Source: CAYUNA01 sp047629355
GTDB taxonomy: Bacteria > Bacteroidota > Bacteroidia > Chitinophagales > Saprospiraceae
Length of the DNA stretch: 33,030 nucleotides
Direction of reading: 5' to 3'
Assembly: GCA_047629355.1 (NCBI GenBank)
Contig: JBLHWU010000047.1
Coordinates: 1-33,030 of the forward strand
A program made the position numbers and the translations under genes. The notes under the pieces were generated by a model. That model did not search any database, had not been told where the DNA came from, and saw nothing but the letters and a program-made list of their open reading frames with translations. Below are positions 8,497 through 16,857 of this stretch, piece by piece (the stretch's first letter is position 1; every line of letters begins with the position of its first letter).

Positions 8497-8647
8497 TTTG
8501 AGCGAGAACCCCCGACCTCTAAAGGGGAGTACATCCAAGGTTTTATTGAAATCAGTCTAAAGAATAGAATTTCTCGTTTTTTTTCTGATATGCCTTATTA
8601 AAAAACTAATGTACACCACGTTAGGGGGTCGGGGGTTCTCGCTCAAA
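8497..8647. mobile_element. TIR element with CCCCCGACC ends
   Basis: Perfect 21-nt terminal inverted repeats (8497-8517 and 8627-8647; core GAGCGAGAACCCCCGACC) enclose about 110 bp without an ORF. It fills most of the gap between the PPIase start and the DUF3604 stop: its last base directly precedes the TAG at 8648. The inner part (CTAAAGGGGAGTACATCCAAGG) also occurs in the element at 15418-15548, so these belong to one family. No clear target duplication is visible. Confidence 0.85.
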
Positions 8648-10570
8648 CTACTTCGGTGAATACCAAATCGGCGAAGAATACGCTCGTTCTTGTACGGTCC
8701 TCGGCACATTAGCTGGCAACTCAAAGTTATGTCTTGCCGCATCATAAGTTGACCATCTCGGCGTAGGAATTTCTAACACGCGAACATAATAAAACGCTCG
8801 AATACTTGGGTCAAATTCGGGGTCTGTCCAAACGGTCGTCAATTCTGGTTCTCCAATAGAATTTTGATATGTAGCTGCTTGTATATTCACTGAATTGCCA
8901 ACCGCAGGCAATTTACCTTTGGCATCAATTGTTCGGTCACCTGACCAACTCACATCATATATTTTTTCAAATATTTTACCGTCTTTAGTCCAGCCCTTAA
9001 TCACTTGTACTCTGTCTAAATTTGCGCCCTCGCCATCCTTTGTCGCCGCTATCATAAAAGTAGGCGCTTTCGCCGATTCATTTTTTAACAAATCAGAACC
9101 CATCGGTACCCCTTTTTGATAACCAATACTCGCATAATCTGCCGCTTCTATATCTTCATTTTTAAAATCCCAACCGCCAAAAAATCGTAGCTGAATCCGT
9201 GGGCCAGTTGTGCCATACACTTCCTTGCGTCTCATCGCATCCCAAAGCGCTTCGCGCGTATTGTTCTCCGCCCAAACCGCAGCATATCCAGAAGCTAAAT
9301 ATTGCCATTTGAAACGTCTTTGTGCATCGCCAGTGGAATTAGATTCACCAATTTCTTCCACCCGAATCGCTCGTTCTTTGTCAGCCACCATATTAGTGAA
9401 TTTTCCAGCAAAATTATCGCTGTCCGCGGTTGCCATTGCCGTGTGTGCATCCGTTGAGCCAATCATTCCAAAATCATACGGATTTACGCCCAATTGTTCT
9501 TCTAAAAGCAATCCATTTTTCAAGGCTTCTCTTGTATATTCGTATTGCAACATTTCTTCCTTTTTGGTAATAGACAAGTTCAAATTACCTAAATCCCAAC
9601 CCGCAATGCCATAGCTCGCAAATTCATCATTTGGAGACAAAAAAGGATGCGCTTCACTATCTCCTTTTATCTGCGTCGCTTCTACCAAAGGTTCCCATCT
9701 TGAGCGCAAAGCCGCATATTCTTTCGTCATTGGATTCCCCACAAAATCTGTGAGTGTAAACATCAACCCGTTAGAAACATTGCCATTGTGCGGAATTGCC
9801 AAGACTTTTCCACCCGTTTTATCTTCATAACGTTGCAACGCTTTCCACAAATCTTCTGGGTCGTTGCTTTGTACGCTGGAAAACGGCAAAGTCTGAATTG
9901 TCTGCTCCATGCCATCTCGATAAATAACAATTCGATGCAAATTATTTCCTTGCGGCAACGCAGACCATTCGTAACCTGCAAAAGCGGTAAACTTACCTGG
10001 TTCATTGTGTTGTTCGGTTGTTTTTAAATAATCTGACCAAATTTTACCAATCACGTTTTTCATGACCACTCGGTCTGTCAGTACTTTTGGCAATTTTCCA
10101 GCAGCAAACGTATTGATTAATTCTTGACCAACTCCTGATGCTTTTTCGCCACCTGCTTGTAGTTCTTTTGACCATTTTTTTAGTAAATCGTCTTTCATCA
10201 ACAACGGATTCTCTTTCATGATTTCATTAATCAAACCTAAGCCTTCCGCATGGTCAGCCACGACTAAAAAATCCAATGGTCTCTCCAATTTCATTTCCAA
10301 TCCTTCGCTTTCAACCATCTGTCCTTTTGCAAATCTCAACGCATCGTCTGGCGTCAATCTTGCACCAAAGGAAAAGGCATCTGGCGAGTTGGTGGTGTGC
10401 AAATGCGTGTCACCCCAGTAGAGACTTTTATTGGGGTTTTTTGAAATGGTTGTTGCTGGCTTTTCAATAGAGGTTGGCTCGGCAGTCGTTGCTTGTTCTT
10501 TGTTTTTGGAAGAACAAGCTGACAGCGTTGCGAATAGGAATAGAAAGAAATAGATTTTGATAATATTCAT
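8648..10570 (-). CDS. DUF3604 lipoprotein (PHP-like), copy 1
   Basis: A 640-residue lipoprotein with signal peptide MNIIKIYFFLFLFATLSAC (lipobox LSAC, Cys19). DUF3604 proteins resemble PHP-type metallo-phosphoesterases; the substrate is unknown. Metal-site-like motifs are GDTHLHT (53-59), FLVVADHAEGLG (101-112), IPHNGN and GSTDAHTA. The second half (about 430-640) contains YGTTGPRIQLRFFGGW and a conserved end RAFYYVRVLEIPTPRWSTYD with QERAYSSPIWYSPK. It is a tandem paralogue of the next gene upstream (10634-12517), with the same motifs in the same order and a 63-nt gap. That gap holds a short repeat (CTTCTGACTTCTGACCTC) also found after the cca gene. Location should be periplasmic face or outer membrane. 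Confidence 0.92.
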   Translation of the reverse strand: MNIIKIYFFLFLFATLSACSSKNKEQATTAEPTSIEKPATTISKNPNKSLYWGDTHLHTTNSPDAFSFGARLTPDDALRFAKGQMVESEGLEMKLERPLDFLVVADHAEGLGLINEIMKENPLLMKDDLLKKWSKELQAGGEKASGVGQELINTFAAGKLPKVLTDRVVMKNVIGKIWSDYLKTTEQHNEPGKFTAFAGYEWSALPQGNNLHRIVIYRDGMEQTIQTLPFSSVQSNDPEDLWKALQRYEDKTGGKVLAIPHNGNVSNGLMFTLTDFVGNPMTKEYAALRSRWEPLVEATQIKGDSEAHPFLSPNDEFASYGIAGWDLGNLNLSITKKEEMLQYEYTREALKNGLLLEEQLGVNPYDFGMIGSTDAHTAMATADSDNFAGKFTNMVADKERAIRVEEIGESNSTGDAQRRFKWQYLASGYAAVWAENNTREALWDAMRRKEVYGTTGPRIQLRFFGGWDFKNEDIEAADYASIGYQKGVPMGSDLLKNESAKAPTFMIAATKDGEGANLDRVQVIKGWTKDGKIFEKIYDVSWSGDRTIDAKGKLPAVGNSVNIQAATYQNSIGEPELTTVWTDPEFDPSIRAFYYVRVLEIPTPRWSTYDAARHNFELPANVPRTVQERAYSSPIWYSPK

Positions 10571-10633
10571 TATTTAAATTTAAGAAAAAATCAGACTGAA
10601 AATTTATTTCTTCTGACTTCTGACCTCTCCTTT

Positions 10634-12517
10634 TTATTTAGCAGGCGTATACCAAACTGGCGAAGAATAGGCCCGTTCCTGAATAATCGGTTCTGTTCCC
10701 ACCCAAGGGTCTTGCCCCAATTTAGCGGAAGCCATCGTAGAATATCTCGGTGTTGGAATTTCCAAAACACGCACATAATACACCGCTCGTTGGCTGGCAT
10801 TAAAATCAGGGTCTTCCCAAACCTTCGCCAATTCTGCAGCACCAACCGAATTTTCATAGGTTGCTTTCTTCAAATCAACCGTATTTTTCAATGGCGCTAA
10901 TTTACCTTTAACATCCAATTCTCTATCTCCTGACCAAGCTACATTATAGATTCTTTCCTGCGTTTTTCCATCGACCAACCAAGATTTTACCACTTGAATT
11001 CTATCCAAATTTGCGCCATCTGCATCTTTTGCTGCATGAATCATCAGTCGTACTTTTTGACCATCCCCCGCGTTATTCAAATCACTTCCCATCGGCACCC
11101 CTTTTTGATAACCCGTATTTACATAATCCGCTTTTTCAACATCTTTCTGTTCAAACTCCCAACCCCCAAAGACTCTCAATTGAATTCTTGAACCCGTCGT
11201 TCCATAGACTTCTTTTCGAATAAAGGCATCATAAATATCCTTTCGCGTATTGCTTTCAGCCCATACCGCGGCATAACCAGAAGAAGAAAAATCCAAATGT
11301 TTGATATCTTGAATCCAAGCCTTTGATTTATCCGTAGCACCACCATCTATCAGGTTTTTTCCTGTAAAATTATCTTCATCCACAGAAGAAAGTGCAGTGT
11401 GTGTATCCGATGAACCAATCAGCCCAAATTTATAGGGATTTACACCCAAAGATTCTTCCATTTTCAAACCATCTTGTAAGGCATATCGAGCGAAATCTGC
11501 ACGAAGCGGACTCGTCCTTGCAACCTTATCTTTACCATTTGATTTTAAGAAAATATCCCATAATTCAAAGGCTGCAAATTCATCATTAGGAGAGAGTGCA
11601 GGATGGGCTTCTGACGTTCCTTTGATTTGCGTCATTTCCACAATCGGTTCCCATTTTGCGCGAGTTTTAGCGTAGGAAATGTCTATTTTATTGCCTTTTG
11701 AGTCCTTGTCATCTGGAAACATCAAACCACCACTGACATTGGAATTGTGTGGAATAGAAATTAAATCCACACCATATTTTTCCGTCGTTTCTTCCAACCA
11801 ATCCCATAAATCTTCTGGGTTCGAACTATGTGTTGCGGAATACGGTAAAAACTGATTGGCAACCGAAGCATCTTGCGGAGTAAATAAAACGCGGTGAAGG
11901 TTGTTGCCATTCAAGGTCGAAGTCCATTCCCAACCAATGAATGCCGAAAATTTGCCTGGGTCATTATTATTGTCCGCCAATTGATTGTGTTCCGTCCAAA
12001 TAGATCGCATGACTCTTCCCGTATCAATTTCAGTCAATCCCGATTCACCAATATTTTTTGCTCGCAACCATTTTATAAACATGGGAATCCCAGGCTTGCC
12101 TTCCACTATTTTCGCCAATCGCCGCCCAGCTTCTGTAGACATTAATAGTTCATCTTTATCCCTCGCTCTAACCATTGTCCCCAAACCCTCTGCATGGTCA
12201 GCCACGACCAAAAAATCCAACGGTCGCTTGATTTGAATCTTCTCTCCCGTTGGCGGATAAGTCATTACTTCCCCTTTAGCAAAACGAAAAGCGTCATCTG
12301 GACTCGCCATAATCGTCCCAAAAAGGAAAGCGTCACTTGAAAAATTAGTATGCACATGCGTATCGCCCCAATAAAGATTTTTATTAGGATTTTTGGCAAT
12401 AGCTCCTTTTTCTTCCCTTGCCTGATTATTTTCTGATGTTGTGGCAGGCATTTTATCTGTATTGCAACTAAACAATAGATTTGCAGTAAAAAGGCAAAAG
12501 ATGAGTTGGTATTTCAT
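10634..12517 (-). CDS. DUF3604 lipoprotein (PHP-like), copy 2
   Basis: A 627-residue lipoprotein (MKYQLIFCLFTANLLFSC, lipobox LFSC, Cys18) and first gene of the four-gene minus-strand run. It shares with its neighbour the motifs GDTHVHT, FLVVADHAEGLG, IPHNSN, GSSDTHTA, YGTTGSRIQLRVFGGW and the C-terminal YYVRVLEIPTPRYST / QERAYSSPVWY. The two copies therefore arose by tandem duplication but have diverged, for example in the region between the first and second histidine motifs. A phosphoesterase-type hydrolase role is family inference; no substrate can be assigned. A Bacteroidota-type promoter is visible just upstream (12546-12578). Confidence 0.92.
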   Translation of the reverse strand: MKYQLIFCLFTANLLFSCNTDKMPATTSENNQAREEKGAIAKNPNKNLYWGDTHVHTNFSSDAFLFGTIMASPDDAFRFAKGEVMTYPPTGEKIQIKRPLDFLVVADHAEGLGTMVRARDKDELLMSTEAGRRLAKIVEGKPGIPMFIKWLRAKNIGESGLTEIDTGRVMRSIWTEHNQLADNNNDPGKFSAFIGWEWTSTLNGNNLHRVLFTPQDASVANQFLPYSATHSSNPEDLWDWLEETTEKYGVDLISIPHNSNVSGGLMFPDDKDSKGNKIDISYAKTRAKWEPIVEMTQIKGTSEAHPALSPNDEFAAFELWDIFLKSNGKDKVARTSPLRADFARYALQDGLKMEESLGVNPYKFGLIGSSDTHTALSSVDEDNFTGKNLIDGGATDKSKAWIQDIKHLDFSSSGYAAVWAESNTRKDIYDAFIRKEVYGTTGSRIQLRVFGGWEFEQKDVEKADYVNTGYQKGVPMGSDLNNAGDGQKVRLMIHAAKDADGANLDRIQVVKSWLVDGKTQERIYNVAWSGDRELDVKGKLAPLKNTVDLKKATYENSVGAAELAKVWEDPDFNASQRAVYYVRVLEIPTPRYSTMASAKLGQDPWVGTEPIIQERAYSSPVWYTPAK

Positions 12518-12545
12518 ATAACAAGATGTTGTTTGTATTGTGGCT

Positions 12546-12578
12546 TAAAAGTATCAAAATCTTTTGGATATTGAACAA
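12546..12578 (-). promoter_or_regulatory. Candidate promoter of the DUF3604-PPIase-HupE run
   Basis: On the minus strand a TTG (12578-12576) is followed after 22 nt by TACTTTTA (12553-12546), close to the Bacteroidota -33 TTG and -7 TAnnTTTG pattern. The -7 box is about 29 nt upstream of the ATG at 12517. Confidence 0.5.
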
Positions 12579-12680
12579 TTTTTAAAAAAAATGCTTTGAA
12601 ATGCCAATTTTGAGCAACTCTTTCGCCAAAATACAGTCCTTAAATTTTTACCTTGCCACCAGCTATAAATACCACAGTAA

Positions 12681-12829
12681 CTCGGATTTTTAATCCGAGA
12701 AGCAGCCTTTGGGATTTTTAACCCCAATAATAAAGTAGAGATGAAGTTGAGAATGCACTATTTTTTGTTCAGTTCGTTTCGGGTTGGAAACCCAAAAGAT
12801 AGTAACTCGGATTGAAAATCCGAGTTACT
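12681..12829. repeat. Cluster of four short palindromes
   Basis: In a 344-bp gene-free gap between divergent genes there are four hairpins: CTCGGATTTTTAATCCGAG (12681-12699), GGGATTTTTAACCCC (12711-12725), GGGTTGGAAACCC (12781-12793), and a 13-bp stem with AGTAACTCGGATT arms (12801-12829). The first and last share the AGTAACTCGGAT motif, so the cluster is itself bounded by related palindromes. No protein coding is seen. Confidence 0.75.
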
Positions 12830-12861
12830 GGAGTGCTACTAATTTATAAAAAACGAGAGTC

Positions 12862-15321
12862 ATGCTTAAAAATCACCTAACCATTGCCATTCGCAATTTA
12901 TTTAAAAACAAGTTGTTTTCAGCTATCAATATCCTTGGATTGTCCTTAGGAATGGCCTGTTGTTTCCTCATTGTTTTGTTTTTGCAACATGAGTTTAGTT
13001 ATGATAATTTTCATACTAAAGCTGACCGTATTTACCGTTTAAATTATGGGGCTGATTTTGCGAGAGATGGGATGATTATTGCGAGTTGTCCGCCCGTTTT
13101 AGCACCGCTATTGGCAGAAAATGTGAGTGAAATTGAGAAAACTGCGCGAATGTTTCGACGAAATATTAGCATCAGTACCAAAGACGCTAATGGTTCAGCT
13201 ATCAATGAATTTGAAGTAGAAAATAATTTCTTTTGCGATTCGACGATATTGGACATTTTGACTTTTGATTTCGTCCAAGGTAATCCAAAAACGGCCTTGG
13301 ATGCTCCGGGTTCGGTCGTGATTACAGAAGAGATGTCGGCGCAACTTTTTGGAACAGCAGACGGTTTAGGTAAAACTTTATACTTTGAAGATACCCATAA
13401 TTTTAAAGTGACCGGCGTCGTCAAAAAGTTTCCAGAAAATGCACATTTAGAATTTAATCTATTGGTGCCTTATGCGGATATGTACAATATCATGCCCGAA
13501 CAGCCCCAACAATTCGCTCGACGAAACTTGGCAGGCAACTGGATTATTTCTCATTCTTTCACGTATGCTTTGTTGGAAGAAGGCGCGGATATTAATGCGG
13601 TCAATGCAAAAATGCCTGCCTTTTTAAAGAGATTTGGCAATCCAGATTATAGTGAAAAGCAAAGTTTTACATTATTTCCTGTTACTGATTTACATATAAA
13701 GTCTCCAGCGCAAAGTGAACCTAAACCAACTTCCAATCTTAGTTTTTTATACATCTTTTTAGGAATCGGTTTTGTCACCTTATTAATCGCTTGCATTAAC
13801 TTTGTCAATTTTTCTACAGCAGGGTCTTTGAGTAGAGCGAAAGAAGTGGGCGTCCGAAAAGTTTTAGGTGCAGGAAAACGCAGTATTGCATTGCAATTTT
13901 TAGGGGAGTCGATGATTTTGAGTTTTATCGCGTTTATATTTTCCTTGGTCTTGGTTCAGGCAGGATTGCCGTTTTTAAATGATGTCACCAATCGAAATAT
14001 AGATTTTGTATTTATCGAAAACATCGGTTCCGTAGCATTATTCTTCGGCATTTTCATCATTGCAGGTTTAGTTGCAGGAAGCTATCCCGCTTTTTTTGTT
14101 ACGCGTTTCAAACCAATTTCAATCCTTCGAGGCACTGGTTTTTCCAATGTTCCAAAAGGGGCAGCTTTACGAAAAGTATTGATAACTGTACAATTTGTGG
14201 CATCCATTGCACTCATCGCAGCGACTTTAGGTATTTACAAACAACTACAATTTTTGCTATCTCAACCAATGGGTTTTCAAACCAATCAGATTATTAATGT
14301 ACCCTTATTTAGTCCAAATTTAAATACCATCTTTGGTGGAATTGATGGTTCAATGCGACAAAAATTGAACGTTTTTGAAGAAGAATTACTGCAAAATCCA
14401 AAAATATCGGCGGTCACGCTATCGAATGCCGTACCGAGTCAAGGCTCTGTTCGCCGTCAAATGACGTCGGATAAAGTACCTACAGAAGATAATTTTTTCA
14501 TTGGTTGCTATGCGGTCGATTATGATTTTATGGAAACTTATGACTTAGAAATAATTGCAGGTCGAGCGTTTGATAAATCATATGGCACCGATCACACCAG
14601 CGCATTTGTCATCAATGAAATGGCAGTCAAAGCTTTAAAATTTGATTCTCCAGCAGCTGCCATTGGTGAATCCGTAGAGCGCGAAGGTAAGCCTGGAACG
14701 ATTGTCGGCGTCGTCAAGGATTTTCATTTTCAAGACTTGCGCGCAGAGATTTTTCCATTGTCTTTAGATGTGGACGCAGCCATTTTTAATACTTTTTCGA
14801 TGAAAGTTAATGCTACGGATATGCCTGCAACCTTAGCTTTTGTTGAAAATAAATGGAAAGAATTTTTCCCACAGAAAGTATTTGAATATACTTTTTTGGA
14901 CAATACAATTGAAGATTTGTATCAAGCGGAAACGGGTTTAGGTAAAATGATTGGTTACTTTGCTTTTCTCGCCATTTTGATTTCTTGCTTTGGCTTGTAT
15001 GGCTTGGTTGCCTTTGCGGCGCTTCAAAAAACGAAGGAAATTGGCATTCGAAAAGTCTTAGGTGCTTCTATTCCAAATATCTTGGTAATGCTGTCTAAAG
15101 AGTTTATTGTGCTAATTTTGATAGCAGGTGCTTTGGCAATTCCAGCAGCGTATTATTGGTTGAATAGTTGGCTGGCAGATTATCATTATGCGATTGAAAT
15201 AGGGGCCTGGTTGGCGTTAATTCCGATAGCTACGGTCTTGGCGATTGCGTTGGTGACGATAAGTTTTCAGGTGATAAAAGCGGCGTTGGGGAATCCGGTG
15301 GAGGCTTTGAAATGTGAGTAG
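12862..15321 (+). CDS. MacB/FtsX-type ABC transporter permease
   Basis: An 819-residue inner-membrane permease with two MacB_PCD + FtsX modules in one chain, the usual architecture of large Bacteroidota FtsX-like permeases. The start motif IAIRNLFKNKLFSAINILGL leads into the first TM helix (about 20-42). A large extracytoplasmic domain (about 45-290) follows, then three helices (from about 298) with the FtsX signature SLSRAKEVGVRKVLGAGK. The second module starts near 430 (RKVLITVQFVASIALIAATL), with a second periplasmic domain and C-terminal FtsX helices (LQKTKEIGIRKVLGASIPNI). No ATPase partner is adjacent, so it may work with a distant LolD/MacB-like ATPase. Lipoprotein, peptide or drug export are all possible. 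Transcribed alone, facing kbl. Confidence 0.92.
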   Translation: MLKNHLTIAIRNLFKNKLFSAINILGLSLGMACCFLIVLFLQHEFSYDNFHTKADRIYRLNYGADFARDGMIIASCPPVLAPLLAENVSEIEKTARMFRRNISISTKDANGSAINEFEVENNFFCDSTILDILTFDFVQGNPKTALDAPGSVVITEEMSAQLFGTADGLGKTLYFEDTHNFKVTGVVKKFPENAHLEFNLLVPYADMYNIMPEQPQQFARRNLAGNWIISHSFTYALLEEGADINAVNAKMPAFLKRFGNPDYSEKQSFTLFPVTDLHIKSPAQSEPKPTSNLSFLYIFLGIGFVTLLIACINFVNFSTAGSLSRAKEVGVRKVLGAGKRSIALQFLGESMILSFIAFIFSLVLVQAGLPFLNDVTNRNIDFVFIENIGSVALFFGIFIIAGLVAGSYPAFFVTRFKPISILRGTGFSNVPKGAALRKVLITVQFVASIALIAATLGIYKQLQFLLSQPMGFQTNQIINVPLFSPNLNTIFGGIDGSMRQKLNVFEEELLQNPKISAVTLSNAVPSQGSVRRQMTSDKVPTEDNFFIGCYAVDYDFMETYDLEIIAGRAFDKSYGTDHTSAFVINEMAVKALKFDSPAAAIGESVEREGKPGTIVGVVKDFHFQDLRAEIFPLSLDVDAAIFNTFSMKVNATDMPATLAFVENKWKEFFPQKVFEYTFLDNTIEDLYQAETGLGKMIGYFAFLAILISCFGLYGLVAFAALQKTKEIGIRKVLGASIPNILVMLSKEFIVLILIAGALAIPAAYYWLNSWLADYHYAIEIGAWLALIPIATVLAIALVTISFQVIKAALGNPVEALKCE

Positions 15322-15369
15322 AGAATGATGAATAATGAACCTTTTGCGAGGAGATTCATCATTTATCAT

Positions 15370-15597
15370 TTATAATAAGGACTGTACAAAGTCTTGAAAC
15401 TTGGTTTTCATGTCATCAACCTCCGCCCCCTAAAGGGGAGTAAAGCAGTTTTCCATATCAACATCTCAAGCAAATCAAGAGAATGTTACTTTTTTTTAAC
15501 TGGTTTCGCAAAACCTTGGATTTACTCCCCTTTAGGGGTCGGGGGTTAATTGCAATTAAGACGATATTCTAAAACTTCGTACAGCCCTTATTTATAA
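15370..15597. mobile_element. Outer TIR element of a nested pair
   Basis: Imperfect inverted repeats of about 31 nt (TTATAATAAGGACTGTACAA at 15370, and the reverse complement of 15566-15597, beginning TTATAAATAAGGGCTGTACG) surround a second, different TIR element (15418-15548). The pair fills the 287-bp gap between two convergent genes, where it may also terminate transcription. No ORF inside. Confidence 0.65.
15418..15548. mobile_element. Inner TIR element, same family as 8497-8647
   Basis: Ends AACCTCCGCCCCCTAAAGGG and, reverse-complemented, TAACCCCCGACCCCTAAAGG are followed by GGAGTAAA in both arms. The right arm plus the adjacent ATCCAAGGTTTT matches the element at 8497-8647 in opposite orientation. 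It is about 130 bp with no coding capacity. Confidence 0.8.
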
Positions 15598-15608
15598 TTC
15601 ATCATTTT

Positions 15609-16796
15609 TTAAATTACGCCAAGTTCCTTTCCAACTTTCGTAAACGCAGCCACCGCTTCCTCCAAATGCCCACGGTCATGCCCCGCTGAAATCTGCACCC
15701 GAATCCGCGCTTTCTCTTTCGGAACAACCGGATAAAAGAAGCCAATCACATAAATGCCTTCTTCCAGCAATCTATTCGCAAAATCCTGAGACAACTTGGC
15801 ATCATAAAGCATGACAGGAACAATCGGCGTTTCCCCTGGAACAATATCAAAACCTGCCGCTTCCATTTCTTTCCGAAAGTATTTCGCGTTATTTTCTAAT
15901 TTATCCCGCAAATCCGTCGATTCATTCAGAATATCCAATACTTTATTGGATGCTCCAACAATAGAAGGCGCTAAGGAATTCGAAAATAAGTAAGGACGGG
16001 AACGCTGACGCAAGATTTCTACAATCTCTTTTTTGGCAGCAGTAAAGCCGCCCATTGCACCACCCAATGCCTTACCAAACGTACCCGTGATGATGTCCAC
16101 TCGACCTAAAACGCCGCAGTGTTCTGCTACGCCACGACCATTTTTACCAATGAAACCAGTGGCATGACAATCATCGACCATGACCATCGCATCGTATTTA
16201 TCTGCCAAGTCGCAAATTTTATCCAATTGTGCCAAAGTGCCGTCCATAGAAAAAACACCATCGGTCGCAATCAATCTTCTTCTCGCACCCTTTGCTTCTA
16301 TCAGTTTCGCTTCCAAATCCGCCATATCGTTGGTTTGGTAGCGGTACCGAGCAGCTTTACACAAGCGAATCCCGTCAATGATGGAGGCGTGATTTAAGGA
16401 ATCGGAAATAATTGCATCTTCTTTTCCCAAAATCGGCTCAAATAATCCACCATTCGCATCGAAAGCGGCAGCGTACAAGATAGCATCTTCGCAACCAACA
16501 AATTCAGCGATTTTTTGCTCCAATTCTTTGTGAATATCCTGAGTTCCGCAGATGAAGCGCACGGAAGACATCCCGAAACCATGCGAATCAATCGCTTCTT
16601 TAGCCGCTTTGATAACCGCCGGATGCGAGGATAAGCCCAGATAGTTATTGGCACAAAAATTCAAGACTTCCACACCCGTCGTGGTCTTAATCGCAGCACT
16701 TTGTGGTGTGGTGATGATGCGTTCTTCTTTATACAATCCTGCTTCCCGAATGTCTTTTAATTCGGATTGGAGAGCTGGTTTTACATTTTTAAACAT
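15609..16796 (-). CDS. kbl: Glycine C-acetyltransferase (2-amino-3-ketobutyrate CoA ligase)
   Basis: Cytoplasmic PLP enzyme that splits 2-amino-3-ketobutyrate with CoA into glycine and acetyl-CoA, the second step of threonine breakdown. The 395 residues match the family's usual length. Fold-type I alpha-oxoamine synthase motifs are present: NFCANNYLGLSSHP (47-60), GFGMSSVRFICGTQ (73-86), DSLNHASIIDG (132-142), VMVDDCHATGF (206-215) and the PLP-lysine motif TGTFGKALGG (Lys242). It is on the same strand and downstream of tdh, which makes its substrate, but two unrelated small genes now lie between them. Confidence 0.96.
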   Translation of the reverse strand: MFKNVKPALQSELKDIREAGLYKEERIITTPQSAAIKTTTGVEVLNFCANNYLGLSSHPAVIKAAKEAIDSHGFGMSSVRFICGTQDIHKELEQKIAEFVGCEDAILYAAAFDANGGLFEPILGKEDAIISDSLNHASIIDGIRLCKAARYRYQTNDMADLEAKLIEAKGARRRLIATDGVFSMDGTLAQLDKICDLADKYDAMVMVDDCHATGFIGKNGRGVAEHCGVLGRVDIITGTFGKALGGAMGGFTAAKKEIVEILRQRSRPYLFSNSLAPSIVGASNKVLDILNESTDLRDKLENNAKYFRKEMEAAGFDIVPGETPIVPVMLYDAKLSQDFANRLLEEGIYVIGFFYPVVPKEKARIRVQISAGHDRGHLEEAVAAFTKVGKELGVI

Positions 16797-16857
16797 AGGT
16801 TATTATTTTATTGGTTCGGGTCTAAACCCGATATTTTTTCGTCAGAATTCAATTCTT

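Noticed and set aside
8430..8534. N-terminal extension of the PPIase (MYSPLEVGGSRSK...)
   Set aside because: The extension is translated from the TIR element at 8497-8647, and the family-like start is Met at 8429.
9210..9614. 134-codon plus-strand ORF
   Set aside because: It lies antisense inside the DUF3604 gene, has no start context or family motif, and is a codon-bias shadow.
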